Shown here: one piece after another, positions 10,929 through 22,425 of the stretch | How positions within the stretch are numbered: position 1 is the first letter of the stretch | Layout: each line of letters opens with the position of its first letter | NCBI GenBank assembly: GCA_958299035.1 | Contig: CATQJL010000112.1 | Coordinates: 20,674,812-20,738,811 of the forward strand | Direction of reading: 5' to 3' | Source: Cylicocyclus nassatus | Taxonomy: Eukaryota; Nematoda; Chromadorea; Rhabditida; Strongylidae | Length of the DNA stretch: 64,000 nt | Made by a program: the position numbers and the translations under genes | Notes under the pieces: generated by a model | The model's input: the letters and a program-made list of their open reading frames with translations, nothing else | Told to the model about the DNA's origin: nothing | Database searches by the model: none

Positions 10929-11804
10929 CTGCAAAAGCAAAAAATTCGTTCGCCAAAAGGTGCAGGGTTTGTATCACACTTAACAAGAAACCCAAAGCAT
11001 ACATAAAGGTTTGTGTATTACTAACACAACATATACTCAGAAAATATGATATCAAATGCATTGAAACATAGGGAGTCTTAAATTCGATGATTGGACAAAA
11101 ACATCAAATATTTCAAAAGTGTGGCAAACATAAACATCGAAAGAGATTGTTGTATAGTTTTTAAACAACCCAATATACGGGGTGTCTCAAAATAATGTGC
11201 CTACTTTGACTGTTAATTACTCTTTTGATATGAAATCTTTCGGGAAGAATTAGGCAGCATTTTGTACAATTGGCTTCAACTTAGATTCACAGTATGGAGG
11301 GAATTACCGATTTTTCTTCATTGCTGTAATATCACGGCAGGAACTCGCAGCTTATGTGAGACTGCGAGATACGCCCTTTGAAAAAAAAAATTTGAAAAAA
11401 TTTGAAAATTTGTGTAACAAGGTTTTCATACATGCTGATTTCGCTACATAACTTTTTGTGTGTTCGCAAAGCTTTTTGAACGGCATAATCGAATTTTCGA
11501 CACATATCAGAATTCCGTTGCTACGTTATATCTGGCATAGATTATCAAAAGAGCATTATGCGAATTGCGAATTTTATATATGGAATCACCAACCCTGATC
11601 AACTTACTGCGAGAGTTTTCAGCTTCTCTAGTCCTTTTTAGAGGTAAAATATGACCCTCAATGACGCAAAACCCTTTTTAAATTTTTTACCGTAAACTTG
11701 CAGTAATGAAGAGACATTGATAATTCGTTCTATACTATAAATTTAAGCTAAAGTCAGCTCTACAAAATGGTGCCTTCTCAGATTCAATGACAAGAGAGTT
11801 ATTA

Positions 11805-12262
11805 CCCTAATTTCACGAGTACAAGGCGCACCTTTTTCGATTTTTCGACTAAGCCCCTCAGCCGCTTCAAATTACTTCGGAAAGCGTCCTTATGCCGTAC
11901 GATTCTCTTAGGCCTAAGGCATACCTCTTGCGATTTCGCGAAATCGCCACATCCACGCGACTTGGCGATTTGCCAGATGTCCCTAGATTAAGCATGCGAG
12001 GCTCTTAGATGCATGGGTGCGTAGATTCCGTAAATTGTAACAAGCGCAGCAAGTCTGGCCCAAGCAAAGTGCGTTTACGACCAGCTATGGAGAATCGTTG
12101 CAGTGCCAAATCGCGCGGCGATTAAAATGCTGAGGTATGCCTTAGGCCTTAAGCAATATACAGCAGGGCATAAGGTCCTTTGGTTGCGAAGTTCTTTGGC
12201 GTATTTAAGCCGGTCGATTTTAGAAAAAAAATTCCCCGGGCCTTGTACGCGTGAAATTAGGG
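11805..12262. mobile_element. Middle MITE of the nest (TA)
   Basis: Terminal inverted repeats of about 22 bp (CCCTAATTTCACGAGTACAA / complement). It interrupts the outer MITE at a single TA. Deleting it leaves TTATTAAC, which matches the uninterrupted word CTATTAACGATC in the sister copy at 29204-29882. This fixes the TA target duplication at 11803-11804 and 12263-12264. Confidence 0.8.
11911..12148. mobile_element. Inner MITE of the nest (Harbinger-like, TTA)
   Basis: Terminal inverted repeats GGCCTAAGGCATACCTC / complement, flanked by TTA at 11908-11910 and 12149-12151. The middle MITE's arms pair on either side of it. 238 bp, no coding frame. Confidence 0.75.
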
Positions 12263-12317
12263 TAACAATCATACAGAAGGCACATTTTTCACCCTGTATT
12301 TTGAGATACAAATCATA

Positions 12318-12679
12318 AAGGCACCGTCCACCCAAATTGAGGTCGATGAGATTTTGATGCCTAACAGTAGTGGGACCCCCAACTGTATATTTATCCAACT
12401 CGCGCTGGCAAAAGCTACTTCCGAAGCGGGAAAATTGCTGCAAAAATCGCTCGGATGACAGATTCGCCACGTTGGTTCCTCTCTTTCGAGTGGGCGTGAC
12501 GTTGATCCCGCCCATCCGTGCCCACCCAACCAATCACCGTTCCGAAGAAATCGCTGTGCGGGTTCTGGAAACGGGGTTTTCGTGGTTTTCGCGGATTTCC
12601 GAATATTCGGAATCAGGGGTATGAGAAGGCCCTGGAACGGCAAAAACAGGAGGTCGAATTTTTGGGTGGACAGTGCCTT
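12318..12679. mobile_element. MITE of the AAGGCA family (TA)
   Basis: Ends AAGGCACCGTCCACCCAAAT and ...TTTGGGTGGACAGTGCCTT, flanked by TA. The ends resemble those at 20099-20963 and 58986-59342 (AAGGCAGTGTCCGGGC), so this is a divergent relative. It starts 20 bp after the nested MITE. Confidence 0.7.
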
Positions 12680-12900
12680 TAAATCTTGAACAAACCGAAA
12701 TCAAAGCTTTATATCTATAATTTCTCTTGACTGTAAGATTTTTGAAGATGAGGGCTTCGATTTTTGAATATGGTTGAGTGAATAAATGGCGTAATTCTGC
12801 TCCTGTCGTTCACCGTTCAAAAAGTGTAGCGTTGAAAATATCTTTTCTGATTAATTGGTTAGGTATTGACATTGAAAAAAACACTAGAAATTAAATATGA

Positions 12901-13183
12901 GGGACCCGCCATACTTCGCCGAGAAAAACTCAAACGGTCAAAAAGCCAAATAATGAACAAAAGCACCAGAAAAGCCAAAAAGCCCGAAAGTGCCGGAAGG
13001 CAGAAATGAGCTTTTGATAGAATTCTGACATTATTTGAATGTGGACGACAGAAAATGAACCAAAAAGACTCGGTTGCGAAACCAACACACATGCCTTAGC
13101 GGCAAAACGTGCGCGCGGAGGAGGCGCTCTTTCTGGCGCATTTGGGCTTTTTTAGGCTTTTTCGGCGAAGCATGACGGGTCCC
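12901..13183. mobile_element. Foldback MITE with TGA target duplication
   Basis: Ends GGGACCCGCCATACTTCGCC and the complement (GGCGAAGCATGACGGGTCCC), flanked by TGA at 12898-12900 and 13184-13186. The inner sequence is rich in AAAAAGCC words, which pair with GGCTTTTT on the right. Confidence 0.7.
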
Positions 13184-13186
13184 TGA

Positions 13187-14320
13187 TGATGAAACTAGCT
13201 AGATCAGGTGCCCTCATTCTTATCTGGTACCTTGCAAGAATGCTATTGTTTCTGTTCTGTTTTTTGTTTCTATCTATATTCCAACAAGAAAAAGAAAGCC
13301 TAGAAGGAAGCAGACCAAAAGGAAGGAGATGTGTCAGTTTTTGCCAAGTGAATAAATGCGCAACCTGCTCACCCAATACTCGACAATTCTATTTGCACAT
13401 TTTTTTGTAGCTAGAGCTAAGTCTGAAAGCATTATATTACAAGCTTATGGGCTGCACGCATCAAGCAGAAAGCACTCAAAAGCGCATGTGAGCTTGCACT
13501 TAATGGATTAAAGCTGAAGTTTATACACATTAGATGATTCGCTTAAACTCTCAAAAAATTCTCCTTATTATGTAAAATGGCAGTTTCGCAGCGCTCAAAA
13601 GCTCAGTATACTGAAATATGTTGTGGTCCTAAGACTAGCTATCATGTGGGAATGATGCTAACAATAAGTTGTTCCACAACTTTTCAAATTTTCCGATTTG
13701 AAATATTATAACTTTTCTCAAAATTAACATTTTCGAACAAATTGAGCGAGTATATGGCTGTCACAAATACAATATGTCATGTGAAGAAGGAAAGGAAGAG
13801 AGAAGAGAAAATTTGGAAAATTCTACAGATTTCCCTCAAGATGTCTACTTTGACACACTAATGCTTCCAACAAGGATAGGCAGACATATTTATCTGCATC
13901 ACTTTATAACCTATACTTCAGAGATTGTTTTATAATTGGAGAGAATCTGAGATGTCTTTGTTGCATGGGAATTATGAGCAAAGAAAAAGCCATTATTTGA
14001 GCCCTCTCTAGCACGCGCAAATTTGGCTATTTTCTGTAATTTGATTTTTTTTTGCTGTAGCGAAAAAAAGCTAATTGGCTGATGGTCTCTGCTTGCTCCT
14101 GCTTTACTCTAACATATGCAGTATTGAATACAACACTAGTTACTATACGTAGATTGTTGTCGCTCATAGAATAACTGAGGGATTCTTCAACTTTCAAAGA
14201 TCAGCTTGAAAAGTAAGACATTTCGTATGGAAGTGAGTGTACTTAAGTTCCCATAACACCCCTACCCATTATAAAATATCAAATAATTGGTCTGGTGCCA
14301 TGGATGATGCTTTGTCCCGT
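13187..14320. other. No gene seen
   Basis: AT-rich sequence. Overlapping frames on both strands at 13152-13410 have no splice support or recognisable motifs. Confidence 0.4.
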
Positions 14321-14324
14321 TTTT

Positions 14325-14364
14325 AGGCCTCTGAGGACGGCGAACGCGCCGAAATGTTAGGCCA
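14325..14364 (+). ncRNA. Hammerhead-ribozyme-like motif 1
   Basis: Layout: stem I strand GGCCT (14326-14330), core CTGAGGA, hairpin GGCG-AACG-CGCC, GAAA (14351-14354), TGTT, then stem I partner AGGCC (14359-14363). This matches a type I hammerhead with a 2-bp stem III that would form only in a dimer. One extra base sits between CTGANGA and stem II, so activity is uncertain. A GAATAAAG word follows. Confidence 0.45.
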
Positions 14365-15164
14365 TTCGAATAAAGATACCACCATAACAAACCTGTACGG
14401 CACAAACAAAATTGGAGATTATCAAATAATCAATTTTACGAGCATTTAGAGCACTGCGGAGATTCAGTTCATAGTAACTTTTTCTTGAGCATGACTGCAT
14501 TTCGACAACTTGGCTTCGGGGCTTGGAATCTTATCACTGAGAAGGTGCTTGTCGGAAATGTAAGCATTTGAAAAAACAGAAAAGCGCTTCTAGGTGCTGT
14601 TCATAATTTTGCATTGAGTACAGAACTCTAAAAAAATAGCTGCGTTAAATCGAAGCAACCGAAAAGCGGACCGAGGGTTCGGGATAGCCTAGTACAGGTG
14701 CTAATCGGTTGCGAGAGTTGAGAATTGAAAATATTCTCTGATTGATTAATCAATCACAGTTACCTATAAATGGCAAAATGAGTTCACTAAGCAAGATTTG
14801 CTTCGCTTCAAAGATCGTTGCAGACAATCAGCATTTTCAAACATTTCTCTTCGGCTCTTTATCAAGTTCCACAAAGAATTTTGTACGCTTTTCACTTACA
14901 CACGATGTCCTCCTTTCATATTACAACCGCAAAACCATGCACAAATCGTCCAACTCGCTACGAGTAACGCACAGAACTTGATATAAAGTGAAAAAAAGTG
15001 GATACAACTGACAGAGTGTGTGGAAAACTTATCTCTGCATTTTTTTCCGGCAATTTATTGGCAAATCAACTCATATTTTCGCAACTTCCTGTGACTTATT
15101 TAAAGCGTTTAATTTTTTTAGATTTCCTTGAAAAGCACTATTTTCTCTAAGTGTATGCAAATTC
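14365..15164. other. No gene seen
   Basis: AT-rich, with two overlapping frames near 14742-14986 that read in different phases and lack splice support. Confidence 0.4.
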
Positions 15165-15800
15165 CCACCCGAAGAGGGTTTGAACAGTGAATAAATGTTT
15201 AGCGACGGGTAATGACAATCTAACCATGAACGAAGGTGCGCTTGGAATAAAAACGAATCTAAAGAGGGATGTATTTAGACGTTTCTATTTAAACGTACTA
15301 TGCTATACATAACAGGAAATGGATGACTCAACAATAAGCCAAATTCGATAGTACATTAAGTGAAAAATCTGCTGACTTGCAAGTAAACCGATAAATTCTG
15401 AATGTTTGCGAAGGCTTCATAAATGATTGGGATATCCATTCCAATTGAAGTGAGAAGTGATTGTTTGAAAGAAAAAAGGAGAATCAAGCAGATATGAGAT
15501 GCTCAGGAGCCACAACTTCTTGAGATCATTAACAGCGCTTGATTTTGAGATTTCTAAAGAAGGTTTTTCTATGTGTGTACAGCTTCGCACCCGAAGCAGG
15601 TTTTGAACAATAAATCAATCTTTAGCGGTAAAGGACATTTCAGGTTTCGAAATGAAAACAATGAAATGTTGCTGACTTGCAAGTGAACCGATAATTGCTG
15701 AGTGTTTGGGAAGGCTTTAGAAAGGTTCGGGATATCCATTCCGTTTGCACGAAAAGTAATTGATCGACATGAAAGCAAAGGAGAATCAAGTAGATATTCG
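15165..15800. repeat. Diverged direct duplication
   Basis: Blocks recur in the same order about 300-420 bp apart: CACCCGAAGAGGGTTTGAAC (15168) with CACCCGAAGCAGGTTTTGAA (15588), GCTGACTTGCAAGTAAACCG (15371) with GCTGACTTGCAAGTGAACCG (15672), and GGGATATCCATTCC (15429 and 15729). Divergence is moderate. No coding frame spans the units. Confidence 0.75.
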
Positions 15801-18121
15801 ACTAGGTTTGCTAATAATCGGAACTAATCGAAAACAAAAAAATTGCAAACTTTTTGCTGAAATTGAGCACATTCAATGCTCATCCTTTCTCCTTCAATAA
15901 CGCTGCAATGTTTACCTTGCTCAACAAATTTTCCCCTTTCTTCCATTTCACGCTGTGTTTTTGCAGAAAAGATAGGAAAGCGATTGATTTTATTTGTAGC
16001 AAGAATTTCACCTCTCAGTTTACATGATAAATTTTGCTACAACCGATCTTCGCCACACTAATTATGTAAAAGTCAAATTGCAAGCATTTCACTATAACCC
16101 CATTCGCCCTTCCCGCCCTCCCGCTCGCTCGACTAATGGGACCCTCAAAATCAAGTATTATCAGAGACTTCATCTTGAATGATAGAGAGTCATAGGAACA
16201 GCGCGATGAGAACCATCAATGAATGTAACATTTTCTGTTTTTTTCCAAAATCATTTCTACGATACTGCGGTTGCTCATCAAAGAATTCTTTTGAATGTTT
16301 CGATCTTTTACGTTATAACATCCTACGATTGCAGAAAAAAACATGAAATCATAAAAAAATGGGATCATGATTATTTCCAAACAACAATAGACGAAGAAAC
16401 TAGTCAGTATGAACGCTAGAAAAAAATGTAGAAAAATTCTGGTGCAAAGTAGGCTTTTATTTTCGTTAATGAGCGCTTATAAAAATTTTGAGCTTAAAAC
16501 TATGATAACTACAACTTAATCAACTTAATCTTAGACAATTTCTTCAGAAATTACATGGATCACTACACAAGGAAGAATACGGAATGCAGTGAGTAATATC
16601 AGAAGTTTAGTTGCCAGTTAATTCAGTTCTATTTCGACACAACCGTAAAGCAAGAAATTTGAGTATCAAACTGAATTAATGCAGCAGCTAAAATTGGAGG
16701 GTAATTGGATACATGCACGAACAAGTGCAGCAATGTTTAATTTAGCATGCAATATCATAAAAATTCAAAAGATGACAAAATCAAATTGCAAGATATTGAA
16801 GTGCTCGTAACCTGGAAACATCGGGTTAACGATATGATAAACCATTAAGCTTTATTGATATAAAAGTGGCGCACCTACATAGAATCACAATCAAATCAAA
16901 CTCGAAGTACACGATTACTTGTACAAAAAACCAACGAAGAATACATATAAGTTCCATAATTATTAATTGAAAGTCATCAAGCTGCCGGGAAAATACACAG
17001 CATATCCTCAGCCATAAAATCGTTGAGATATCCATTATCGAATCTGGCGTCAAATCTTCTATGTGTATCCGACAATATGCGCTAACATTTTCTGAAAAGA
17101 TACAAAATTCTCTCCTTGCAAAATAACAGTATTATGGCCACCATGACAGCTTTGAAAAATACGATTACTTCGGTTCTAATACGAGCATTATTGAGGAAAA
17201 ATGATGTACAGCTTATAATTCCCGTGATAACTCTACTATAACTTTGTATATGTCTGAAATTCACGAATATTCGACGGTTGTGCTCCTGCGGTGACAACAA
17301 CATTTGCGCGGTAAAGTGCTATGCACAGTGCTGACAACTTGATTGGGAGCGGCGCGTAAAAAGCGCCCTTGAAGAGCCCGTTGCCATTGTTTTCACGTGT
17401 GAATGTTGTGGTCTATGCAAGAACACGTATCAAGGTCAAATCTACTGACTGATATAAATACCTGAACATTCTACCAAAATTCAGCCTTGAATTAAATTTA
17501 ACAAAAAAGAATAAACTTTCCCTAAAGTTGGTGTCAACTGAATGAAGCTCTGCATTTTTGTATTAATTCCAAAAATTTTGTGGGTTAAGCTGACTCAGGA
17601 GGAAATAAGAATATCGTCAAGGTAAAGACTTTTCGCGTCTACTGAAGTGGATCGATATCCAGAGTAGGTTACGAGTTGTGTAGGAGGGAAGAGTGGTTGC
17701 ACTCTTGGCAGAAATGGTATATAACGATTCGCCATCAAGGAGGAAGAACTAACAACCATATCATAAAAGATAAGAAAAATAGCTGTGTCTTCATAAAAAT
17801 GCAAGAAAAAAGCAAGTTTATTCTACGTACTCTCTTCTTCTTCCAATAGAATATACCCGGTTTCAAAAACCGATTTAACATACCCAGCTTTAAAGAAGAA
17901 AACGATATTAGTCGAAACGGTCAATAAAGATCCACCACAAAACCTGGTTGGCAGAAGAACTACACGATATCCGATATAAAACTAAGTTGTGCATTTATGC
18001 TTCCAAAGAAGCGATGAAAGATACGTTTGTGATACGAGTATTAGGAATAAAAATCAGAAATAGGTAAGTGAATTAGCCGTACAATAGAAACTCAAATTTG
18101 CCACGATGAAGTTCGAAATGT
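15801..18121. other. No supported gene
   Basis: AT-rich. On the minus strand near 17720-17780 one frame starts with a signal-peptide-like segment (MKTQLFFLSFMIWLL) but stops after 19 codons. An overlapping frame (17595-17804) is open for 69 codons. A broken secreted-peptide gene is possible but not supported. Confidence 0.35.
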
Positions 18122-18412
18122 ATGAGCGCAAGATGGACAGGACTGGCAAATGAACGAAATATCGATTCACTTTTATCTGAGTCATCCGCTGTCGCTGCCA
18201 TGGCAAACGAAAAATGTGCCTATGGCAGAAAATTTTCTTCCAAAACAACATTTGCAAAACACACCACACAAAACATTCCATCATCCTTTTCAGGTCCAAA
18301 AGGAGGAGATGATGAACATTTCTTTGGACTAGAAAAAAGAAAGTGTAGGTGTAATAATGCCACCTCAAAAACGACTCTTTATATACACAGAGATGTATGT
18401 GCGACCGCATAA
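18122..18412 (+). CDS. Candidate exon with zinc-finger-like spacing
   Basis: A 96-codon frame. Two segments resemble degenerate C2H2 fingers: C-A-Y-G-R-K-F-S-S-K-T-T-F-x-K-H and later C-x-C-x8-L-x2-H-x3-C. The composition (Lys, Ser, Thr, few hydrophobics) is less typical of random AT-rich frames than the antisense frame. The ATG may not be the true start, and possible donors (e.g. AG|GTGTAA at 18346) would shorten it. The function is not established. Confidence 0.3.
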   Translation: MSARWTGLANERNIDSLLSESSAVAAMANEKCAYGRKFSSKTTFAKHTTQNIPSSFSGPKGGDDEHFFGLEKRKCRCNNATSKTTLYIHRDVCATA

Positions 18413-18528
18413 TGGAAAAGCTTATTTGTAAGAAATGCATCCCCGTGGCCGACGATACTCGGTAGAGTACGCACAATGTGTGCAGTATGTGCAGTCACAC
18501 ATATTAGGGCATGAATTACTAAAAATCC

Positions 18529-18689
18529 GTGTTAATCATAGCTCCCTTTTCCGTAAGCGCAATCGCCTGCCAGAGCTTCGTGCCAAGTCCGCGCACGGGG
18601 CAGATTGGCCTCATCGATTGAGGGTCCGCACGCAAGGCCCTCGCGTTGCGCATGCATAGTTCCTAAGCGAAAGCTAGCACCATTAACAC
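18529..18689. mobile_element. Small MITE, also found inside the giant palindrome
   Basis: Ends GTGTTAATCATAGCTCCC and a complementary ...GCTAGCACCATTAACAC. The inner block CCGTAAGCGCAATCGCC and the GGCCTCATCGATTG word recur in inverted order at 47221-47390 (GGACCTCCAATCGATGAGGCC). Confidence 0.6.
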
Positions 18690-20096
18690 AGATTGTAGAT
18701 CGCGACATGGATAGCGTTCCGATTTAACGCTATCCAGCTATTATTCCTCAAAAGTCGTCATGAATTCCGCTTGAACTTCCGGTGAAGTTACGTGACATGC
18801 TTATCAAAAAGTTCACATATTTTCAGCACGGAAATATCTCTCCATGTGGTTACGTTGTCAAATAGAAAGGGGTCAAAACACAGATTTAGCTGAAAATCTG
18901 TCTTGGGATTATTTGACATCCTAATCATCGAAATCATAGCCGCTAGCTCCGATAACGCGTTGCTGCGTAGTAACGTAGGCCTATGTTAAGGAATCCACAG
19001 ACGAGGACGAGCTGAAACTCAAGATCTAATTGTAAGTTGTTGGTTGCGAATATGGTGCTCCGAACTCTCGTCTCCGCAGAAGCTCCCTCAGGTAGTCTGT
19101 GTAGCGCTTGCCATTGATTTCGCTTCTGTCTTCCCGAATTTTACCCTGGAACTGTTCATGTTGTGGGAGTGCGCGCCTATTGTTAGATCCAGTTTATTTG
19201 TTGGTTCAAGGTAAGATGGACGTAACCCTGTGGCAAGGCAGCGATGCGATTACACTCTTAACAGTAATCGCTGATGACGGTTGTGCCGGATCGATACCTG
19301 GTTATTAGGCGAATAAAGGTCCGTGTATCGCGTCGAGGTACGAGCTTGAGGAATCATCTCCAGTCTCCTGTTTCGTGGTCTTCAAAGAGCCACAACGATT
19401 GTATTCCTATTAGTCACACATCTTATCAATTTCAGCAGTCTGTCCAAATACTCTCAAAACAGGGTGTTCTCGTCGGAAGAGCCCAAACAGACGTCACGAA
19501 AATATTGCTACTAGTGGACGATGCCACTTTGTCTGAACCATTAAATGTCTTAGCCTTGCTCCAATGTTGTGCAGCCAGAACTAGGGAGGGCAAAGGTCCC
19601 ACCCGACGGATGTCTGTACAAAGGCAAGAACAAGCCATGCATGACGCTCACGCTTGGTTTTGTATCACTTGTAGGCTCGCAGGGGAATCGCGCTCGTAGC
19701 ATTACCAGCGCTTATGCTCCAATTGAGCAATATCGCCTCACATGCACAGGCGCCGTAAAATCCAATTGCCCACGCGTCGCTTTGAACACCAACGCGCGGC
19801 GCGACTGGAAAGTTTGGTCACGAAGCGCTGCAGGCTTTTTGCGAGCGACAATGAGCGCGCACCCTTTCCACACATATTTTTTTCAAACTTTTGAAGGGAG
19901 CTTTCGTCAAGATATATCTTGCATTGACGAGAACAACATGAAAATTGAAGAAAGATTTCTTGGAATATAGTGAACGCCGACATTAGTTCGCGACGACCGC
20001 CCGCTTACGCTGGTGTTCAAGGCACGGCGCGGGCAATTAGGTTTTACGGCGCCTATACATTTGGCAGCGCTAGGTCTAGCCGGTACGAACCATTCT
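18690..20096. other. No supported gene
   Basis: Contains a 141-codon plus frame (19274-19699) and a 51-codon minus frame (about 19027-19182, with INGKRYTDYLRELL). Neither shows a recognisable family or flanking splice sites that fit. A 10-bp inverted repeat GGATAGCGTT/AACGCTATCC lies at 18710-18738. Confidence 0.35.
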
Positions 20097-20098
20097 TA

Positions 20099-20554
20099 AA
20101 GGCAGTGGTCCGGGCAAAAAGTCGATTTTGAGATTTTGTGCTTACCCGGGCCTATTCCCTATGCTGAATCCGAATATCCACATTGGAAAGCGCGAAAACG
20201 GCGAAAAAGGGCTCTGATGCAGGAGTGAAATCAAAAGTGGGCGGGGTCTTCCCCAAGGTGAATTCACGGTCCCAGCTTTCGGAGCGATCTTTTAAATCCT
20301 AGTAGCCGCCCTGACATCTCAACGGACCAAGTGCGAATGCATGATCTGAAGTCGGAAGCGAAAAGATCGCTCCGAAAGCTGGGACCGTGAATTCACCTTG
20401 GGGAAGACCCCGCCCATTTTTAATTTCCCTCCTGCGTTAGAGCCCTTTTTCGCCGTTTTCGCGCTTTCCAATGTGGATTTTCGGATTCAGCGTAGCGAAT
20501 AGGCCCGGGTAAGCACAAAATCTCAAAATCGAGTTTTTGCCCGGACACTGCCTT
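20099..20554. mobile_element. AAGGCAGTG-family MITE, first of a back-to-back pair
   Basis: Ends AAGGCAGTGGTCCGGGCAAA / TTTGCCCGGACACTGCCTT, TA at 20097-20098 and 20555-20556. Long paired arms include CAGCTTTCGGAGCGATC on both sides of the centre near 20325. A truncated relative runs off the window at 63830. Confidence 0.85.
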
Positions 20555-20556
20555 TA

Positions 20557-20963
20557 AAGGCAGTGTCCGGGCAGAAACTCGACTTCTAAAAAATCAACTT
20601 ATCTGGGGTTATCCGCAACGCTGAATCCGAAAATCCACATCAGAAGGCGCGAAAACGGCGAGAACATGCATTTTCCAAGTCCTCACATTTCGAAATTTGG
20701 GGATCCCCGCCAGGCTAAGACGCAGAGGTTGCAAAGAGCGCACGGTTTTTAACTGTGGCGGCATGCGTACTCTGCCGTCTGGCAGGAATTCAAACAACTC
20801 GGAGGACCCCGCCCCAAGGCGTAAGTTTCCCCAATTTGCAATCGTTTTTCTTGCTTTAGGTCGAACGTTTTATGCTCGCAGTTGCGCGATGTTGTGTCTC
20901 AGGGGGGCTACTTTCACATGGCAGAGAAATCTCAGAACCCCCATTTTGCCCGGACGCTGCCTT
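20557..20963. mobile_element. AAGGCAGTG-family MITE, second of the pair
   Basis: Starts AAGGCAGTGTCCGGGCAGAA directly after the TA that ends the previous copy, and ends CCCGGACGCTGCCTT with TA at 20964-20965. Only one TA separates the two copies, so the second inserted at the first copy's target TA. The inner part differs from copy 1. Confidence 0.8.
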
Positions 20964-20965
20964 TA

Positions 20966-21768
20966 AATGTGCCGTTTTTCATCTAAACCTTGTCATACAC
21001 GTCGTTAAACTTGAAATTTCTCGATTTCCTCTGAACCATCATCGAACAAATTTTCTAAGTTGATACTAATATTATCTTCTTCCATAAACAACATTGTGGT
21101 GCTCGTAATCAAAAAGACAAAATTGATGATGCGAATTCAGCAATGTTGGCGTGTTGACTTCATACATTAGAAGCAAACATTGTGCTCTACGAAAGATCTT
21201 TGATTGAAAATGTGGACGTATACGTGACAGCATTGCTTGTATTCGAGATTGAAAGTCATAAGAAACTGCAAAGGATGTCGCATGATATAAATGTGTACAG
21301 TCCGTGTCAATGATTCATTCAGTTTTCTGCCGTCTTGAACTTGCGACTTGCGTCACGTACGTCCACGTGTGCGCGGCTGGGCACCAATACATTTACTAAT
21401 AACGCGGCTTCAGTGTCTGGAACTCCTTTTGTCACAATTTTCTTCATTCCTTATATTTTCGTGCATGAACATTTACCCTATTTCCAGTGTACGAACCACA
21501 TCTATTTCGAATTTTCGAGCGAGCTGCTCAGCTGCTTCACTGTTTTGAAAAGCGATCTTTACCGTACGATCTTCCAGGCAATACGCAGCACGGTATAGAG
21601 CCCTTGGTCGTAAAGTGCTTTGGATTGTATGGGGGATATTAGAAAAAATTTTTTAGCACCCTATACACCTGAGAATAGGGCTTCTGGGGATCCTACTAAT
21701 AAATCATACACGTTTAATTGAGTTTCTTCACTGATTTAGTTAACATCAAGATTGTTATAGAATTCATT
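20966..21768. other. No supported gene
   Basis: Two overlapping plus frames (21335-21598 and 21348-21548) lack splice support. Otherwise featureless. Confidence 0.35.
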
Positions 21769-21805
21769 CGGCTAACGTTTCGGCCTAGTCACCTTCTCAG
21801 AGCCT
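21769..21805 (-). ncRNA. Hammerhead-ribozyme-like motif 2
   Basis: Minus strand: stem I GGCT (21804-21801), CTGAGAA core with one deviation from CTGANGA, GG...CC stem II, GAAA (21781-21778), CGTT, stem I partner AGCC (21773-21770). Stem I differs in sequence from motif 1 but still pairs. The core change would probably impair cleavage. Confidence 0.4.
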
Positions 21806-21851
21806 ATGAAGTTGAGAAATATTGGCAATTACCTCGCAAACATTCATCATA

Positions 21852-22334
21852 CAATACCGGTCATAATTCGTCAAAAAAGTCGCCGGAGTGAGGCGCACTC
21901 CGCCACACTCCGCCGCACTCCGGCGCACTGCGCCGGACTCCGCCACACTCCGACGCACTCTAGCGCACTCCGCCGCAGTCCGCCACACTCCGACGCACTC
22001 CGGCGCACTGCGCCACACTCCGCCACACTCCGACGCACTCTAGCGCACTCCGCCGCAGTCCGCCACACTCCGACGCACTCCGGCGCACTGCGCCACACTC
22101 CGCCACACTCCGACGCACTCTAGCGCACTCCGCCGCAGTCCGCCACACTCCGACGCACTCCGGCGCACTGCGCCACACTCCGCCACACTCCGACGCACTC
22201 TAGCGCACTCCGCCGCAGTCCGCCACACTCCGACGCACTCCGGCGCACTGCGCCACACTCCGCCACACTCCGACGCACTCTAGCGCACTCCGCCGCAGTC
22301 CGGCGACTTTTTTGACGAATTATGAGCGGTATTG
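21852..22334. mobile_element. Foldback element carrying a GC-rich minisatellite
   Basis: Terminal inverted repeats CAATACCGGTCATAATTCG followed by TCAAAAAAGTCGCCGG and their complement, flanked by TA on both sides. Related copies: 24162-24364, 56438-56760, and the right half of 50810-51067. The interior is the CGCACTC array. Frames inside are shadows of the repeat. Confidence 0.85.
21940..22300. repeat. 10-bp monomers in an 80-bp higher-order repeat
   Basis: The array is built of 10-bp units of the form CGnnrCACTC (CGACGCACTC, TAGCGCACTC, CGCCGCAGTC, CGCCACACTC, CGGCGCACTG). Eight different units make an 80-bp block repeated about 4.5 times nearly without change. Shorter arrays with the same units lie at 24195-24335, 50915-51035 and 56475-56730. 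Confidence 0.9.
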
Positions 22335-22425
22335 TATGTAGAGCAGTCTGTTATATCCCCCTTATTCTTCCACACTGGTATCGTTGCGCTCTTGTAACAA
22401 TCGTTGGGCATCTTCTTGCATTCTA

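Larger units (their letters stand above)
11178..12296. mobile_element. Outer MITE of a three-level nest (mariner-like, TA)
   Basis: Ends CGGGGTGTCTCAAAATAATG and a complementary ...CACCCTG, flanked by TA (11176-11177, 12297-12298). It belongs to the same family as 29204-29882: shared inner blocks include ACTTAGATTCACAGTATGGA and the mirrored GAAGAGACATTGATAATTCG. Without the insertion at 11805-12262 it would be about 660 bp. Confidence 0.75.

Noticed and set aside
17595..17804. Signal-peptide-like start on the minus strand, considered as a secreted peptide gene
   Set aside because: The signal-peptide frame stops after 19 codons and no splice sites join it to the longer overlapping frame.
19027..19182. 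Minus frame with INGKRYTDYLRELL, considered as a transposase fragment
   Set aside because: Too short to assign, and no flanking motif such as the DDE catalytic residues was found.
21806..22258. Overlapping frames with repeated RTPAHSA- or ECGAVRRS-type peptides on both strands
   Set aside because: They are translations of the 10-bp minisatellite in all frames; 10 bp is not a multiple of 3, so the frames cycle. Not genes.
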